Below are positions 33,890 to 43,044 of a stretch of 64,000 nucleotides of DNA, piece by piece (the first letter of the stretch is position 1; every line of letters starts with the position of its first letter). Source of the stretch: an uncultured Eubacterium sp. (lineage in GTDB: Bacteria; Bacillota; Clostridia; Lachnospirales; Lachnospiraceae). The stretch is from assembly GCA_947089855.1 (NCBI GenBank), contig CAMUML010000012.1:18110-82109 (forward strand). Reading direction: 5' to 3'. The position numbers and the translations under genes were made by a program. Under the pieces are notes generated by a model. It was not told where the DNA came from. It was given only the letters and a program-made list of their open reading frames with translations, and searched no databases.

Positions 33890-34195
33890 CTATTCATCTG
33901 TATCCAATGCATCCCAATCTACCTTCGGCGTATATGCGTCAATGTCCCTGGTATGTTTATCAATATCTACGGTATGTTGATCCGCATCGACCGTATGCTG
34001 ATTGATATCGGCCGTATGTTGATCAATATCTACCGTATGTTGATCCGCGTCGACCGTATGCTTCTCAATATCCACCGGCTTTAATACTTGTGTTTCCTTA
34101 CCGCTGCCTATCCCGCACCCACTTACAACGGTGCAAGGAAAAAGCACCATTGCTGCTATACAATAGCCCATAACCCCGTTTTTTACTTTTTTCAT
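33890..34195 (-). CDS. Small lipoprotein made of heptad repeats
   Basis: 101 residues. A basic N-terminus, hydrophobic core and lipobox VVSGC (Cys 27) indicate a lipoprotein. After a short linker come six consecutive seven-residue units of the type VDIDQHT/VDADQHT (about residues 41-82), ending in an acidic tail. Every unit ends in HT (YT in the last) and carries Asp at position 2 or 4. At DNA level they are six 21-bp units. AGGGG stands 9 bases before the ATG. I recognise no family. The regular His/Asp array outside the membrane could bind metal or form an extended stalk. The start lies 27 bases from the edge of a MITE, which may affect its promoter. Confidence 0.75.
   Translation of the reverse strand: MKKVKNGVMGYCIAAMVLFPCTVVSGCGIGSGKETQVLKPVDIEKHTVDADQHTVDIDQHTADINQHTVDADQHTVDIDKHTRDIDAYTPKVDWDALDTDE
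33951..34076 (-). repeat. Six-unit 21-bp tandem repeat inside the lipoprotein gene
   Basis: Each unit begins GTATG on the plus strand, at 33951, 33972, 33993, 34014, 34035 and 34056. Two sub-types alternate (…CCGCATCGACC and …CAATATCTACC), suggesting duplication in pairs. The reading frame is kept whatever the copy number. Confidence 0.85.
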
Positions 34196-34221
34196 TCTAT
34201 CATCCCCTTTCAATTTATACC

Positions 34222-34382
34222 AGTACACCGTAAAATAAATAACTGGTTATATTGCGCCGGATAAATCTTCGAGAGTGCATGGCAAAAACCGGAGGTGTAC
34301 CGGGGTACATTGAGGATTTTTGCCATGTGCTCCCGGAGATTTAGACAAACAAGATGGCCAGTTATTTATTTTACGGTGTACT
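34222..34382 (-). mobile_element. 161-bp palindromic MITE, copy 1
   Basis: Ends AGTACACCGTAAAATAAATA and its reverse complement. The whole element folds as an imperfect hairpin about 75 bp long (arms share TAAATCT, CATGGCAAAAA and others). A copy of the same length and almost identical sequence lies inverted at 43043-43203. It encodes nothing, so it would have to be moved by a transposase elsewhere. Confidence 0.85.
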
Positions 34383-34487
34383 AGTGTGCAGTAAACTTTA
34401 CCAATTTACGCCGACTCACGAGCGTTACTGCCTCACGCTATATGGCAAACTTTACCGCCCGTGAGTATATCCTGGTTACAGCCGCCT

Positions 34488-37112
34488 TTATTCTGCTTCC
34501 AGCAGCCGCTCAACAACACTTTCCTTACAGATCTGGTGAAACGATACTGCCGGGGCCACGGCAGCTATGGCCAGCAAAATTGGGAACATAACTAAAAATG
34601 GCAAGATCTGGAACCGGTATTCAAAAAACATAATTACATTGTTCAATGCATGAAGCACTGCATATGCCAGTAAGCTGCCCACAACCAGGCTTATCATGCC
34701 CGCGACCATAACATAGCAGACCCCCTCGCAGACCACTACGCCCCGCAGCTGGCCCTTTGTCATGCCAATGCTTTGTAACATGGCAAATTCCCGTTTCCTG
34801 GAAATAATTCCAGTAAATACCGCATTGATAAAGTTTAGCATACCGACAAATGCTATTACAATGGACATCGCAATTCCTATCGCAGAAATAGCCCCGACCA
34901 TTCCAGAAAACTCCTGCTCCAACGACTGTTTGGATGCATAGCCCATCGCCGTATCCACATTTTCCGTATAATCTTTTAGGGCCGCCTCAAATACAGCCTT
35001 TTTATCATCCGCAACCTGATAGGACTTTACAAAACAACTGCCGATTGCCTGTTGTGGATCCATTAGTTCTTTTAACGGCAGCACGGCATCCATTCCATTC
35101 GGGCTGTACCGGCCCATATTCATGCTGGATGGGCAATCTACAATTGCCATTACTTCATATTGTTTTTGAGAAAGGTTCTCATATTCTACACCAATGATTT
35201 CCCCAGATCCGTCTTTCACATCCCTGCTAACCGTATCTTTGGTAACGCTGCTGACAACTACCTTATCACCAGGATGGTAAATGCTGTCCTCCGGTTCAAG
35301 GATCTCATTGCCATAAAAGCGTCCCAACAGGATATAATCGCCGTTTTGGAATTGATCCACATCCAGGCTGCCTTCCAGCACTTTGATATTTGAAAACAGG
35401 CCGTCGGTATAACCAAAAACATATCCTGCAAACCCTTCTTGTTCCATTGGGTTTCCAATCTGGTCCTCCTGGTACAGTTTCCCCTCCTTCCCTAACCTTT
35501 GCAGTCCCGCCTTTCCTTTTTCGTCCACTACAACCGATTTTCCATAATCAATCCACATTTCGTCGATTTGCTCTATGCCCGGCTGTGATTCTACAAATTC
35601 CACATATTTTTTATCTAGGTCATAATTGCTGCCGGGCGAGCTGCGGAATACATCAGCCCCTGCAATCATCGCATCTCCCGCAATACGTTGTTCCAAATAT
35701 TGGCTGATACGGAAGCTTCCAACCCCGGTCATCACCAATATCAGCAAAACCATGCTCATGGATATGGCAAGTACCACAATAACCGTCTTTTTCTTATTCC
35801 TGCCTAGATTGGCAAGCGCCATTGTAATTGGGCTGAACTGGCGCCGCTTACGCCTGGCCCGCTTTTTCCCTTTTACTTCCGTATACTTTACCGCTTCGAC
35901 CGGGGATACGCTCCCTGCGATTTTTCCAGGCTTGCGGCAGCTAAAAAAGATCGTCGCTGCCGAGAATACCGCCCCAAACAGGAAAATAAAAGGGTCTGGA
36001 TGCAGCGAAACATCTACCGTCATACCGTTGCTGTTATGCGTTACCCTAGCCACTATCGGTGCCCCGATACAGCCAACCGCATATCCGGCCAGCAGCCCGA
36101 TTGGAATACCGGCCACAGAAAGCAGCAGGACCTGGCGCAGAACCAGCCTGGAAATCTGGCGTTTGGTTGTACCGATTGTTTTTAAAAGCCCATAAAAACG
36201 GATGTCTCCCATAATAGAAATCTGGAAAATATTATAAATAATCAGGTAGCCTGTTAACAGGATTACCCCCAGCGCCCCGCAAAGGATACTGATAGAAAAA
36301 AGGTCTACCGATTCCAACCGGCCTTGCATATAAGCCCAGTTTACGCCATAATCCAATTCCGTTTCCGGTTCATAGCCCATATTCTGGATCACGGAACGCA
36401 CCTTTTCTTCCAGATTGGATGCATTGTCAAAAAAAAGGTTCACCGATAAAAGCCCTTTGCCATTATCGTCCGGATGTTCCTCGGCCCATGCCCGGAAATC
36501 AGCTTCTGTATAGCCACCTTTTACTTGAAGCCAAAATGGCTCCGATACAAACAGTTCGCTTGCGTGGCTAATGGGGCTCCCTTCATAATAACCGCTGACC
36601 CGGAATTCTTTTTCCACTGTTTTACCCATAAATGTAAATGTAATAGGAACCGTTTCCCCCAATTCATGTGGAATTTTTAGTTCATCCAGCACAAACGTAT
36701 CAACGACAATGCTGTCCTCTTCTTTGGGCAGGCTGCCTTCTTTTAAAGTAATAAAATAATCTGGAAGGGCTTCTTCAAACGGCATAAACCGTAATTCTGC
36801 CTGCCGTTTTTGGATATTGTCCGCCGTACCAAGGAAAATATCATAGCTGCACCGTTTTACCAGCGGATCTGCCGCTGCCTGCCCATACTGCTGCATATCG
36901 GCGTCTTTTAGCCCCGCGTGGGAACGGGTACCCACTTCACGCATCGTAGATTCCTGCCCAGCCAGAATCATAGCGCTAAATAGGGAAAACACGGCAGTAA
37001 ACAGCATTGCCGTCAAAATAATCGCGCACACGGTAAAAAGGTTGCGGACCCTGTTATTTTTCAAACTGCGCGCAGATAGCCTTCGGACAGCCGCATGGTT
37101 GTTATTTTTCAC
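34488..37112 (-). CDS. FtsX-family ABC transporter permease (two FtsX modules)
   Basis: Permease of an ABC exporter of the MacB/FtsX type. The first membrane helix (about residues 23-48 of the chosen start) precedes a large extracellular domain, then three helices (about 275-390), a very basic cytoplasmic loop (KKRARRKRR), a second helix plus extracellular domain, and three last helices (about 755-865). About 874 residues. GTG at 37112 is preferred, with GGGGGTG 7 bases before; it overlaps the ATPase stop by 11 bases. The partner ATPase, histidine kinase and regulator lie upstream in one operon. The layout recalls peptide-sensing and -resistance modules, but the substrate is unknown. Confidence 0.88.
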   Translation of the reverse strand: MKNNNHAAVRRLSARSLKNNRVRNLFTVCAIILTAMLFTAVFSLFSAMILAGQESTMREVGTRSHAGLKDADMQQYGQAAADPLVKRCSYDIFLGTADNIQKRQAELRFMPFEEALPDYFITLKEGSLPKEEDSIVVDTFVLDELKIPHELGETVPITFTFMGKTVEKEFRVSGYYEGSPISHASELFVSEPFWLQVKGGYTEADFRAWAEEHPDDNGKGLLSVNLFFDNASNLEEKVRSVIQNMGYEPETELDYGVNWAYMQGRLESVDLFSISILCGALGVILLTGYLIIYNIFQISIMGDIRFYGLLKTIGTTKRQISRLVLRQVLLLSVAGIPIGLLAGYAVGCIGAPIVARVTHNSNGMTVDVSLHPDPFIFLFGAVFSAATIFFSCRKPGKIAGSVSPVEAVKYTEVKGKKRARRKRRQFSPITMALANLGRNKKKTVIVVLAISMSMVLLILVMTGVGSFRISQYLEQRIAGDAMIAGADVFRSSPGSNYDLDKKYVEFVESQPGIEQIDEMWIDYGKSVVVDEKGKAGLQRLGKEGKLYQEDQIGNPMEQEGFAGYVFGYTDGLFSNIKVLEGSLDVDQFQNGDYILLGRFYGNEILEPEDSIYHPGDKVVVSSVTKDTVSRDVKDGSGEIIGVEYENLSQKQYEVMAIVDCPSSMNMGRYSPNGMDAVLPLKELMDPQQAIGSCFVKSYQVADDKKAVFEAALKDYTENVDTAMGYASKQSLEQEFSGMVGAISAIGIAMSIVIAFVGMLNFINAVFTGIISRKREFAMLQSIGMTKGQLRGVVVCEGVCYVMVAGMISLVVGSLLAYAVLHALNNVIMFFEYRFQILPFLVMFPILLAIAAVAPAVSFHQICKESVVERLLEAE

Positions 37113-37800
37113 AGAAAGCACCCCCTTTTTTCGTATCATCCACAATCTTTCCATCTTCCACATGGATTACACGGCTGCAAAGCTGCGCCAGCGCCTCGTT
37201 ATGGGTGATCATAACGATGGTCTGGTGGAAACGCTCCCCTGTGAGTTTTAATAGCCCCATTACTTCCTGTGTCGAGCGGCTGTCCAAGTTTCCAGTCGGC
37301 TCATCTGCCAGCAGGATACTCGGCCTTGCCGCCAATGCACGCGCAATCGCCGCACGCTGCTGCTGCCCGCCGGAAAGCTGCCCCGGCAGGCGGTCTGCCT
37401 TATCCGCAATGCCAAGGGTCTGCAAAATAGCGCCGATAAATTTCTGATCCGGTTTCTTGCCGTCCAGTTCCAGCGGCAATACGACATTTTCATAAACGCT
37501 TAAAATCGGGACCAAATTATAGCTTTGAAATACAAACCCGATCCTACGCCTCCTAAAAATCGTCAACTCTGTTTCATTTAGGCGAAAAATTTCCTTGCCC
37601 GCCACCGTCACCGTCCCGGAGGTCGGATAATCCAAACCGCCCAGCATATGCAGCAGCGTACTTTTTCCAGAACCAGAGCAGCCAACAATTGCCACCAGCT
37701 CCCCTTCTGCAACCTGCAGCGAAACGCCGTCCAGCGCTTTCACCTGCCCCTCCCCGCTGCCATAATATTTTTTCAAGTTATTTGCCTCTAAAATATTCAA
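37102..37800 (-). CDS. ABC transporter ATP-binding protein (MacB/LolD-like)
   Basis: Walker A GCSGSGKS, Q-loop in VFQSYNLVP, signature LSGGQQQR, Walker B ILLADEPTGNLD and the switch histidine MITHN are all present. The long frame starts at 37902, but TTG at 37800 with AGGAGG 7 bases before gives LNILEANNLKKYYG, the normal N-terminus, and 232 residues. It supplies energy for the overlapping permease gene. It begins about 120 bases after the kinase gene. Confidence 0.92.
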   Translation of the reverse strand: MNILEANNLKKYYGSGEGQVKALDGVSLQVAEGELVAIVGCSGSGKSTLLHMLGGLDYPTSGTVTVAGKEIFRLNETELTIFRRRRIGFVFQSYNLVPILSVYENVVLPLELDGKKPDQKFIGAILQTLGIADKADRLPGQLSGGQQQRAAIARALAARPSILLADEPTGNLDSRSTQEVMGLLKLTGERFHQTIVMITHNEALAQLCSRVIHVEDGKIVDDTKKGGAFCEK

Positions 37801-37923
37801 TTTAGAACCTCCTGTATCTTTGTTTTCCTGTGATCCTGCCTTTCGGATACATTTACTGTAACAGGAAAATCTGACAGGATACTGACAGCCAGCCAAAAAC
37901 ATTCTGACAATCTTGCAAGAAAT

Positions 37924-38907
37924 TTAAACTGTATGGTTGTTCAGCAGAAAAAAATGGAACCTGCTGCCCCGGTTTTCTTTTGCATCCACCGTAAGGTACC
38001 CCTGTTCACTCTGCAAAATCAGCTGCGCCAGGTAAAGGCCCAGCCCTGTGCCTTCCTGTGCAGCTGCCTGCTTTCCACGGTAAAAACGCTGGAATATTTT
38101 ATTATAGTCCGCTTCTGGTATTCCTGGGCCTTGGTCCTTTATTGTAATCCTGGTATAAAGCTCCATTTTTTCCATACTGATCGTAATCTGGCTGCCTTTT
38201 GGAGCGTATTTGACAGCATTTTCCAGTACGTTGGCCATTGCCTCTGCTGTCCATTTTGGATTATGGTACAATGGTATATCGGCAACGTCCTCCATCCGGA
38301 TTTCCATTTGCCTCCTACGGGCCTGCGCATATACCGCCCCGACTGCTTTTGCGATCGTCGGCTTAATTCCAGTACATTCTGCCTGGAACTGTATCATCCC
38401 ATTTTCTAGGCGGGATGCTTTTAACAGGCTCTGCAAAAGCCACTGTATGGTAAGCGCCTGTTCCTTTGCATGGGATAAAAACTCCCTCTTCTGCGGCAAA
38501 TCCATACCCGTATCCGTATCCAGCAGGTCAAGATCTAAAATAATATTAGCAAGCGGCGTTTTCAGCTGGTGCGACAAATCCGAAAGCAGCCCCATCACTT
38601 CCTGCTTTCCACGGGACGCTTCTTCTTCCCGCCATTTTGCCCTACCCAAAATCTGCTGCATATCGTTTACCAATTTCGATTCCCTAGTTTCCTGCACATC
38701 CAAATTACTGCCTGAGGCGCCTGCATACAGGCCATCCTGATTTTGGAACTGTCCGACCACTAGATCCAGGCTGCGCCACTGCCAAAAAAACCAGCCGGCC
38801 CATAGCGCCAGTACCAACAGGCTGCAGGCTAAGGAACCGCCTAAAATCCAGCATAATATTTCTAAACGCAACCGTAACACCCCCCCCCTTAGCCCTATTC
38901 TTCCCAT
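37924..38907 (-). CDS. Sensor histidine kinase
   Basis: One clear membrane helix (about residues 20-45) and almost no extracellular part, then a dimerisation domain with the phospho-accepting histidine in LLSDLSHQLKTPLANI. The ATPase domain follows with N-box NVLENAVKYAP, G1 DQGPGIPE and G2 GTGLGLYLAQ. The ATG at 38907 overlaps the regulator stop by 13 bases, but a run of nine G (38888-38880) lies within codons 7-10. GTG/TTG codons just after it are alternative starts. 327 residues if the ATG is used. The short sensor suggests that the transporter does the sensing, as in Bce-type modules. Confidence 0.9.
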   Translation of the reverse strand: MGRIGLRGGVLRLRLEILCWILGGSLACSLLVLALWAGWFFWQWRSLDLVVGQFQNQDGLYAGASGSNLDVQETRESKLVNDMQQILGRAKWREEEASRGKQEVMGLLSDLSHQLKTPLANIILDLDLLDTDTGMDLPQKREFLSHAKEQALTIQWLLQSLLKASRLENGMIQFQAECTGIKPTIAKAVGAVYAQARRRQMEIRMEDVADIPLYHNPKWTAEAMANVLENAVKYAPKGSQITISMEKMELYTRITIKDQGPGIPEADYNKIFQRFYRGKQAAAQEGTGLGLYLAQLILQSEQGYLTVDAKENRGSRFHFFLLNNHTV

Positions 38908-39566
38908 ATATATCCCATGCCATAAATTGTTTTAATACAATCGCTGCCAATTTTCCTCCGCAGGCGGCTGATATTGACAGAAAGTGTATTTTCTTCTACA
39001 AAATTATTCTTATCGTCCCAAATATGCTGTAATATCTGCTCCTTAAGCAGCACTTGGTTTTTATTTTCCAAAAAATACTGCAAAAGCCGAAATTCCGTCA
39101 AACTCACATCCAGCTCCTTTCCATTGAGGTACACACGGGCATTGTCTGGATTTAAACAGACGGGCCCAGAGCGCAGTTCTGGCTTGGGCATATGCAGGCT
39201 TGCTTTGGCAGCGTGTTTTGCCAACGCTTTTTCGAGGCGGATTTTTAGGATAGAGACTGAAAACGGTTTGGTAATATAATCGTCGGCACCACTTTTTAGC
39301 CCCATGATTTCGTCGATTTCCATATCCCTTGCCGTAAGCATTAGCACTGGCACATCCGACTCTTTGCGTATGCGGCTGCATAGATCTATCCCATCCCCAT
39401 CCGGCAAGTTTAAGTCCAGCAGGACTGCGTCGGGCTGCTCTTTGCAAAAGAGCTCCCAGGCTTTTGCTTTGTTTTCTGCAATGGATGTTTCGTAGCCTTC
39501 TTGTGCCAAGGCGAATGAGATGCCGCGGTTTAAACCGGATTCGTCTTCTACTATTAGGATTTTCAT
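38895..39566 (-). CDS. OmpR-family response regulator
   Basis: Receiver domain with D51 in VLLDLNLPDGDG, the acidic pair in VEDE near the N-terminus and the conserved lysine in DYITKPFS. The C-terminal winged-helix domain contains LTEFRLLQYFLENKNQVL and VNISRLRRKIG. 223 residues. First gene of the operon regulator-kinase-ATPase-permease, which it probably activates. Confidence 0.95.
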   Translation of the reverse strand: MKILIVEDESGLNRGISFALAQEGYETSIAENKAKAWELFCKEQPDAVLLDLNLPDGDGIDLCSRIRKESDVPVLMLTARDMEIDEIMGLKSGADDYITKPFSVSILKIRLEKALAKHAAKASLHMPKPELRSGPVCLNPDNARVYLNGKELDVSLTEFRLLQYFLENKNQVLLKEQILQHIWDDKNNFVEENTLSVNISRLRRKIGSDCIKTIYGMGYIWEE

Positions 39567-39748
39567 ATTGGGGGGTCCTCCTGTTAAATGTTGTTTTATT
39601 TTTTATGTGTGTTTTGGGTATACTGGACGCTGGCTTAAGTTAATGACTTAAACAATTAATTCATTTTGATTTGGGCAGGACTTTTGACCCCGGCATCATG
39701 ACATTGATTTTAACCGGAAACTTTACCCAAATTGCCTAATTATTTAAA

Positions 39749-40039
39749 TTGTACAATTATTTGGATTATTTAACAAGACCAAGTATTCCATCCAGCATAT
39801 CAAACGCAGAAACGAAAGTAAAAGAAAAATTAGAGTGTATTTTAAGGGAATTTTTAACGCAGAAATGTCCAGGATTATCACTTGAAACGGATTTTTATTA
39901 CTTTAAACCGAACGAAACCACAAATGCAGCAATTCATCACCATATTATATTTTTATAGAATGTCCAAACACCAGAAAAACGGATCTCCTGGCTGTTGATA
40001 AAAAAGTTGCAGCATTTATATTAAAGTATTTTACCATTG
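39749..40039 (+). pseudogene. Possible remnant of a small gene
   Basis: A 69-codon frame (contains AETKVKEKLECILREF) stops at 39958, and similar-looking sequence goes on in another frame to about 40039. The AT-rich coding style and lysine-rich helical content suggest a broken small gene. No family recognised and no good ribosome site. Confidence 0.2.
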
Positions 40040-40124
40040 CTAAAAAATCATTGAAAATCAGCCTGCTGCTTTGCCACAATGCCTACTATGATACAGCGAT
40101 ACACGTAAAGCCCGTGAAAACCAG

Positions 40125-40348
40125 CCGGAGGAGGGGGTGGCGGGCTGGCTTTCCGCGACGTTGGAAGAACGTTTAGAAGCCCGAAACACAGGCGGCGCAG
40201 CCGAAGCGGCGCCTGTAGCTGCTGGCATTCCGCCAGGGCGGACAAGGTGCCGCGCCCGTCCGGTACCACTGTGTAAATGCAGAATACTTAGGGATTCTTA
40301 ACATTCTGGAGTAGGAGCGGAAAGCCAGCCCGCCGCCCCCTCCTTCGG
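40125..40348. repeat. Structured element bounded by 32-bp inverted repeats
   Basis: Arms at 40125-40156 and 40317-40348 match at 30 of 32 positions (core GCGGAAAGCCAGCCCGCC). Between them lie 160 bases with further pairing, for example CAGGCGGCGC with GCGGCGCCTG near 40190. The high GC contrasts with the flanks. Confidence 0.65.
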
Positions 40349-40398
40349 CGTCCGCGACACCAATAAACCTTCCTCTTTGCCAAAAGCTGCAACATGCA

Positions 40399-41865
40399 TT
40401 AAACAGTTATTTTCCTTTTTGCACGCTCCGCCGCCACTTCCTCTACCGATTTTTCTTTCAGCCTTGCAGCCCCCTGATACCCTTCTTTTGTCGGAACCAG
40501 GCTTCCATTTGCAAGGTTTTCTTTGGCTTTGGCAACCGCTTCTTTGTATTGCGGCAGCCATGCTTCCTGTGCCACCAGCATTTCATCTATCATCTGCCAT
40601 ACTTCTGGCGGGTTACATACTGCACCCGTCAGCGGATCCATTAAAGCTGCCTGTTTCAAAAGCTGTGCATCCCCATGTACGGCCGCTTCTACCGCAAGTT
40701 TTTGTACCCAGATAGACTGGGAACATACGGCTGCACATCCCAGTGGAAGGTCGCCGACCTTTGGTACGCTGATGCCGCTGCCGTCTACATAGCATGGCAC
40801 TTCTACGACAGATTCATAAGGCAGGTTTGTAATACAGCCTTCATTCATCATATTGAAATGGCCGCGGTAGATTTTTCCCGTCTCTAGTGATTCGATAATA
40901 TACGAGCAATGTTCCTTTCCACGTGCAGAACCGTCCAGTTTTGTAGGCTCTTCTTCTAAAATCTTTGGGTAATCGGTTTCAAACCAGTTGCGTTCTTCCC
41001 TGGATTCCCTTAAATAGCCGCCTGTTTCGCCATTGATCCAGTTGCCCAGGTGTATCCAGTCTTTGATTTCATCTGGACGTTTCCGGTACCATGCCACATA
41101 TTCGGAAAGGTGCCCATTAGACTCGGTGGAATAATAGCCAAAACGCTTTAGCATGTCAATGCGCACTTTCTCTTCTTCCCGGAATTTTTCGTGTTTTAAA
41201 AATCCTGGAAGGATTTGGTCCAATAGCTCCTGCCCATGATGTTTTACTGAAATATACCAGGTCTGATGGTTGATCCCTGCACAGATAATATCCAGTTCCT
41301 CCCGTGGGATACCGAGCACTTCTGCTATCTGCATTTCCCCGTGTATCTCACCGTGGCATAAACCAATGGTTTTTACTTTTCCGTACCGGTTGCAGGCCCA
41401 GGTTGCCATTGCATTTGGGTTGGAATAATTAAGCATAATGGCGCCTGGTTCGGAAACTTCGCGTATATCTTTGCAAAAATCCAGCATTGCTGCGATGACC
41501 CTCTGGCCATACATAATCCCGCCTGTACACAGCGTATCGCCTACACATTGGTCTACCCCATATTTGAGCGGGATTTCTATATCTGTTTCAAATGCTTCCA
41601 GCCCGCCAATGCGCACGCAGTTAATAATATAGCGCGCATCTTTAAAAGCTTCCCTACGGTCTGTAGTTGCCTGGATCTTTACTGGGATGCCATTTGCATC
41701 CAAATCCCTCTGACAAAGCGCCCTTGTCTTTTCCAGGTTATCCGGATTGATGTCGGTAAATGCAATCTCTGCTTCCCGCAGCTTTGGCACTGACATAATG
41801 TCAGTAAATAACGTCCTTGCAAATACAAGGCTCCCTGCTCCGATAAATGCAATTTTAAAACTCAT
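40399..41865 (-). CDS. GH4 family alpha-galactosidase/alpha-glucosidase (MelA-like)
   Basis: NAD- and Mn-dependent glycoside hydrolase of family 4. N-terminal Rossmann motif FIGAGSLVFAR. The metal-binding cysteine and histidine are in GLCHGE and AGINHQTW. NYSNPNAMATWACNR and the C-terminal VEVPCYVDGSGI are family marks. 488 residues. GGCGG stands before the ATG. Sequence is closest to MelA, so unphosphorylated alpha-galactosides such as melibiose are the likely substrate. It diverges from an AraC regulator that probably controls it, and is the far end of the galactoside locus. Confidence 0.92.
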   Translation of the reverse strand: MSFKIAFIGAGSLVFARTLFTDIMSVPKLREAEIAFTDINPDNLEKTRALCQRDLDANGIPVKIQATTDRREAFKDARYIINCVRIGGLEAFETDIEIPLKYGVDQCVGDTLCTGGIMYGQRVIAAMLDFCKDIREVSEPGAIMLNYSNPNAMATWACNRYGKVKTIGLCHGEIHGEMQIAEVLGIPREELDIICAGINHQTWYISVKHHGQELLDQILPGFLKHEKFREEEKVRIDMLKRFGYYSTESNGHLSEYVAWYRKRPDEIKDWIHLGNWINGETGGYLRESREERNWFETDYPKILEEEPTKLDGSARGKEHCSYIIESLETGKIYRGHFNMMNEGCITNLPYESVVEVPCYVDGSGISVPKVGDLPLGCAAVCSQSIWVQKLAVEAAVHGDAQLLKQAALMDPLTGAVCNPPEVWQMIDEMLVAQEAWLPQYKEAVAKAKENLANGSLVPTKEGYQGAARLKEKSVEEVAAERAKRKITV

Positions 41866-42114
41866 AAAATGGTACCGCCTTTCTGTTTCCTTCTTTTTAT
41901 TTATGTTCTGCGCTTATTATAAACACTTATATTTTGAAATGCGCATGGTTTTGCAGCAGGATTATAAAAACGAAAGATATTGCCGCATTTATTTTTCTAT
42001 GTTAGTATATTTGCAAAGGCCTGCGGCCATTTTTCATGTACCAGTGCAAAATAAAGGCAAAATACCACCTGCCAGCCACAGGACGGCTTCCCTATCGAAT
42101 GGAAAGGAGCATGT

Positions 42115-43044
42115 ATGCACTTATACGACCCACAAAAACCTTACGCGGCAATCACAGCTTTTTATGCCCTGCCGCTTTCAGAATACCATATGCACCCACA
42201 CAGGCATCCGCGCTGCGAAATTATGTATATTACAAAGGGCTCCTGCTACGTCTATGCCGGCCAACAGGAATTCTGCTTAAAAGAACAGCAGTTTATCTTT
42301 CTGCAGGATGAAGTAAACCATCAGCTTTTGATACCGGAAAACCATCCCTGCTCCCTGCTAAATTTAGAGTTCTCCTGCCAAAAGGAAAACACAGGCATTG
42401 ACCTGTCAAAACTGTACCAGGAAAGCCCCGCCTTTGGTAAATTATGTGCCCTGCCAGAAGCGTATTTTACCGGAACCGACACAGGCAGCCTGGGATATGC
42501 CCTCAAAGACCTGATCGCGCATTTAGAAAATAATACCGATGCCATACACTCCAAAGACCATGCGTTCCTGATCCGCCTCCTGTTTTTCCGTGCGTTGCTG
42601 GAACTCTCCAAATGCGCTGCAAACCAAAGCAAAACTGCAGGCGCAATGGTTTATCTGAAAAAAGCCTGCACCTATATCGACGCACACTTGACCGAAGACA
42701 TCCGCATCCCACTTCTTGCCGCATATACTGGGATCCATAAGTCTTACTTACAGGCACTGTTTTCCAAATATATGCATAGTACAATTACCAGCTATATTAC
42801 CCGAAAACGCCTGGAACTGGCTGCCTTCCTTTTAAGCAACAGCGCGCTTTCCATCACAGACATTGCCTTCCAGTCCGGCTACAACAGCCGCCAGCATTTC
42901 GGCAGCACCTTTGAAAAATACTACGGCATGAGCCCCCGCAGCTATCGGCAGCTCCACGGAAAATGCGTAGACCCTTCAACCGGAGAAGACTATTACTTCA
43001 TCGATGAAGATGGATCCTGGACAAATGTTCCATTAAAATACTAG
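42115..43044 (+). CDS. AraC-family regulator with cupin domain
   Basis: N-terminal sugar-binding cupin (HMHPHRHPRCEIMYITKG, about residues 22-44) and a C-terminal pair of helix-turn-helix motifs (DIRIPLLAAYTGIHKSYLQA and SITDIAFQSGYNSRQHFGS, about 200-295). 309 residues. GGAG precedes the ATG. It is divergent from the GH4 gene and likely activates it in response to alpha-galactosides. Its stop codon TAG spans the left edge of the MITE at 43043, so the last codons may differ from the ancestral end. Confidence 0.9.
   Translation: MHLYDPQKPYAAITAFYALPLSEYHMHPHRHPRCEIMYITKGSCYVYAGQQEFCLKEQQFIFLQDEVNHQLLIPENHPCSLLNLEFSCQKENTGIDLSKLYQESPAFGKLCALPEAYFTGTDTGSLGYALKDLIAHLENNTDAIHSKDHAFLIRLLFFRALLELSKCAANQSKTAGAMVYLKKACTYIDAHLTEDIRIPLLAAYTGIHKSYLQALFSKYMHSTITSYITRKRLELAAFLLSNSALSITDIAFQSGYNSRQHFGSTFEKYYGMSPRSYRQLHGKCVDPSTGEDYYFIDEDGSWTNVPLKY

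Larger units (their letters stand above)
39567..40398. other. Intergenic region with a possible gene relic and a structured element
   Basis: No intact gene. 39749-39958 encodes a 69-residue frame with a second frame of coding-like sequence following (CPNTRKTDLLAVDKKVAAF), so a decayed gene is possible. 40125-40348 is a GC-rich inverted-repeat element. The rest is AT-rich. Confidence 0.45.

Noticed and set aside
34222-34382. attC-like or integron site because of the palindromic structure
   Set aside because: No integrase, no core-site sequences, and the second copy is inverted with matching terminal repeats, which fits a MITE better.
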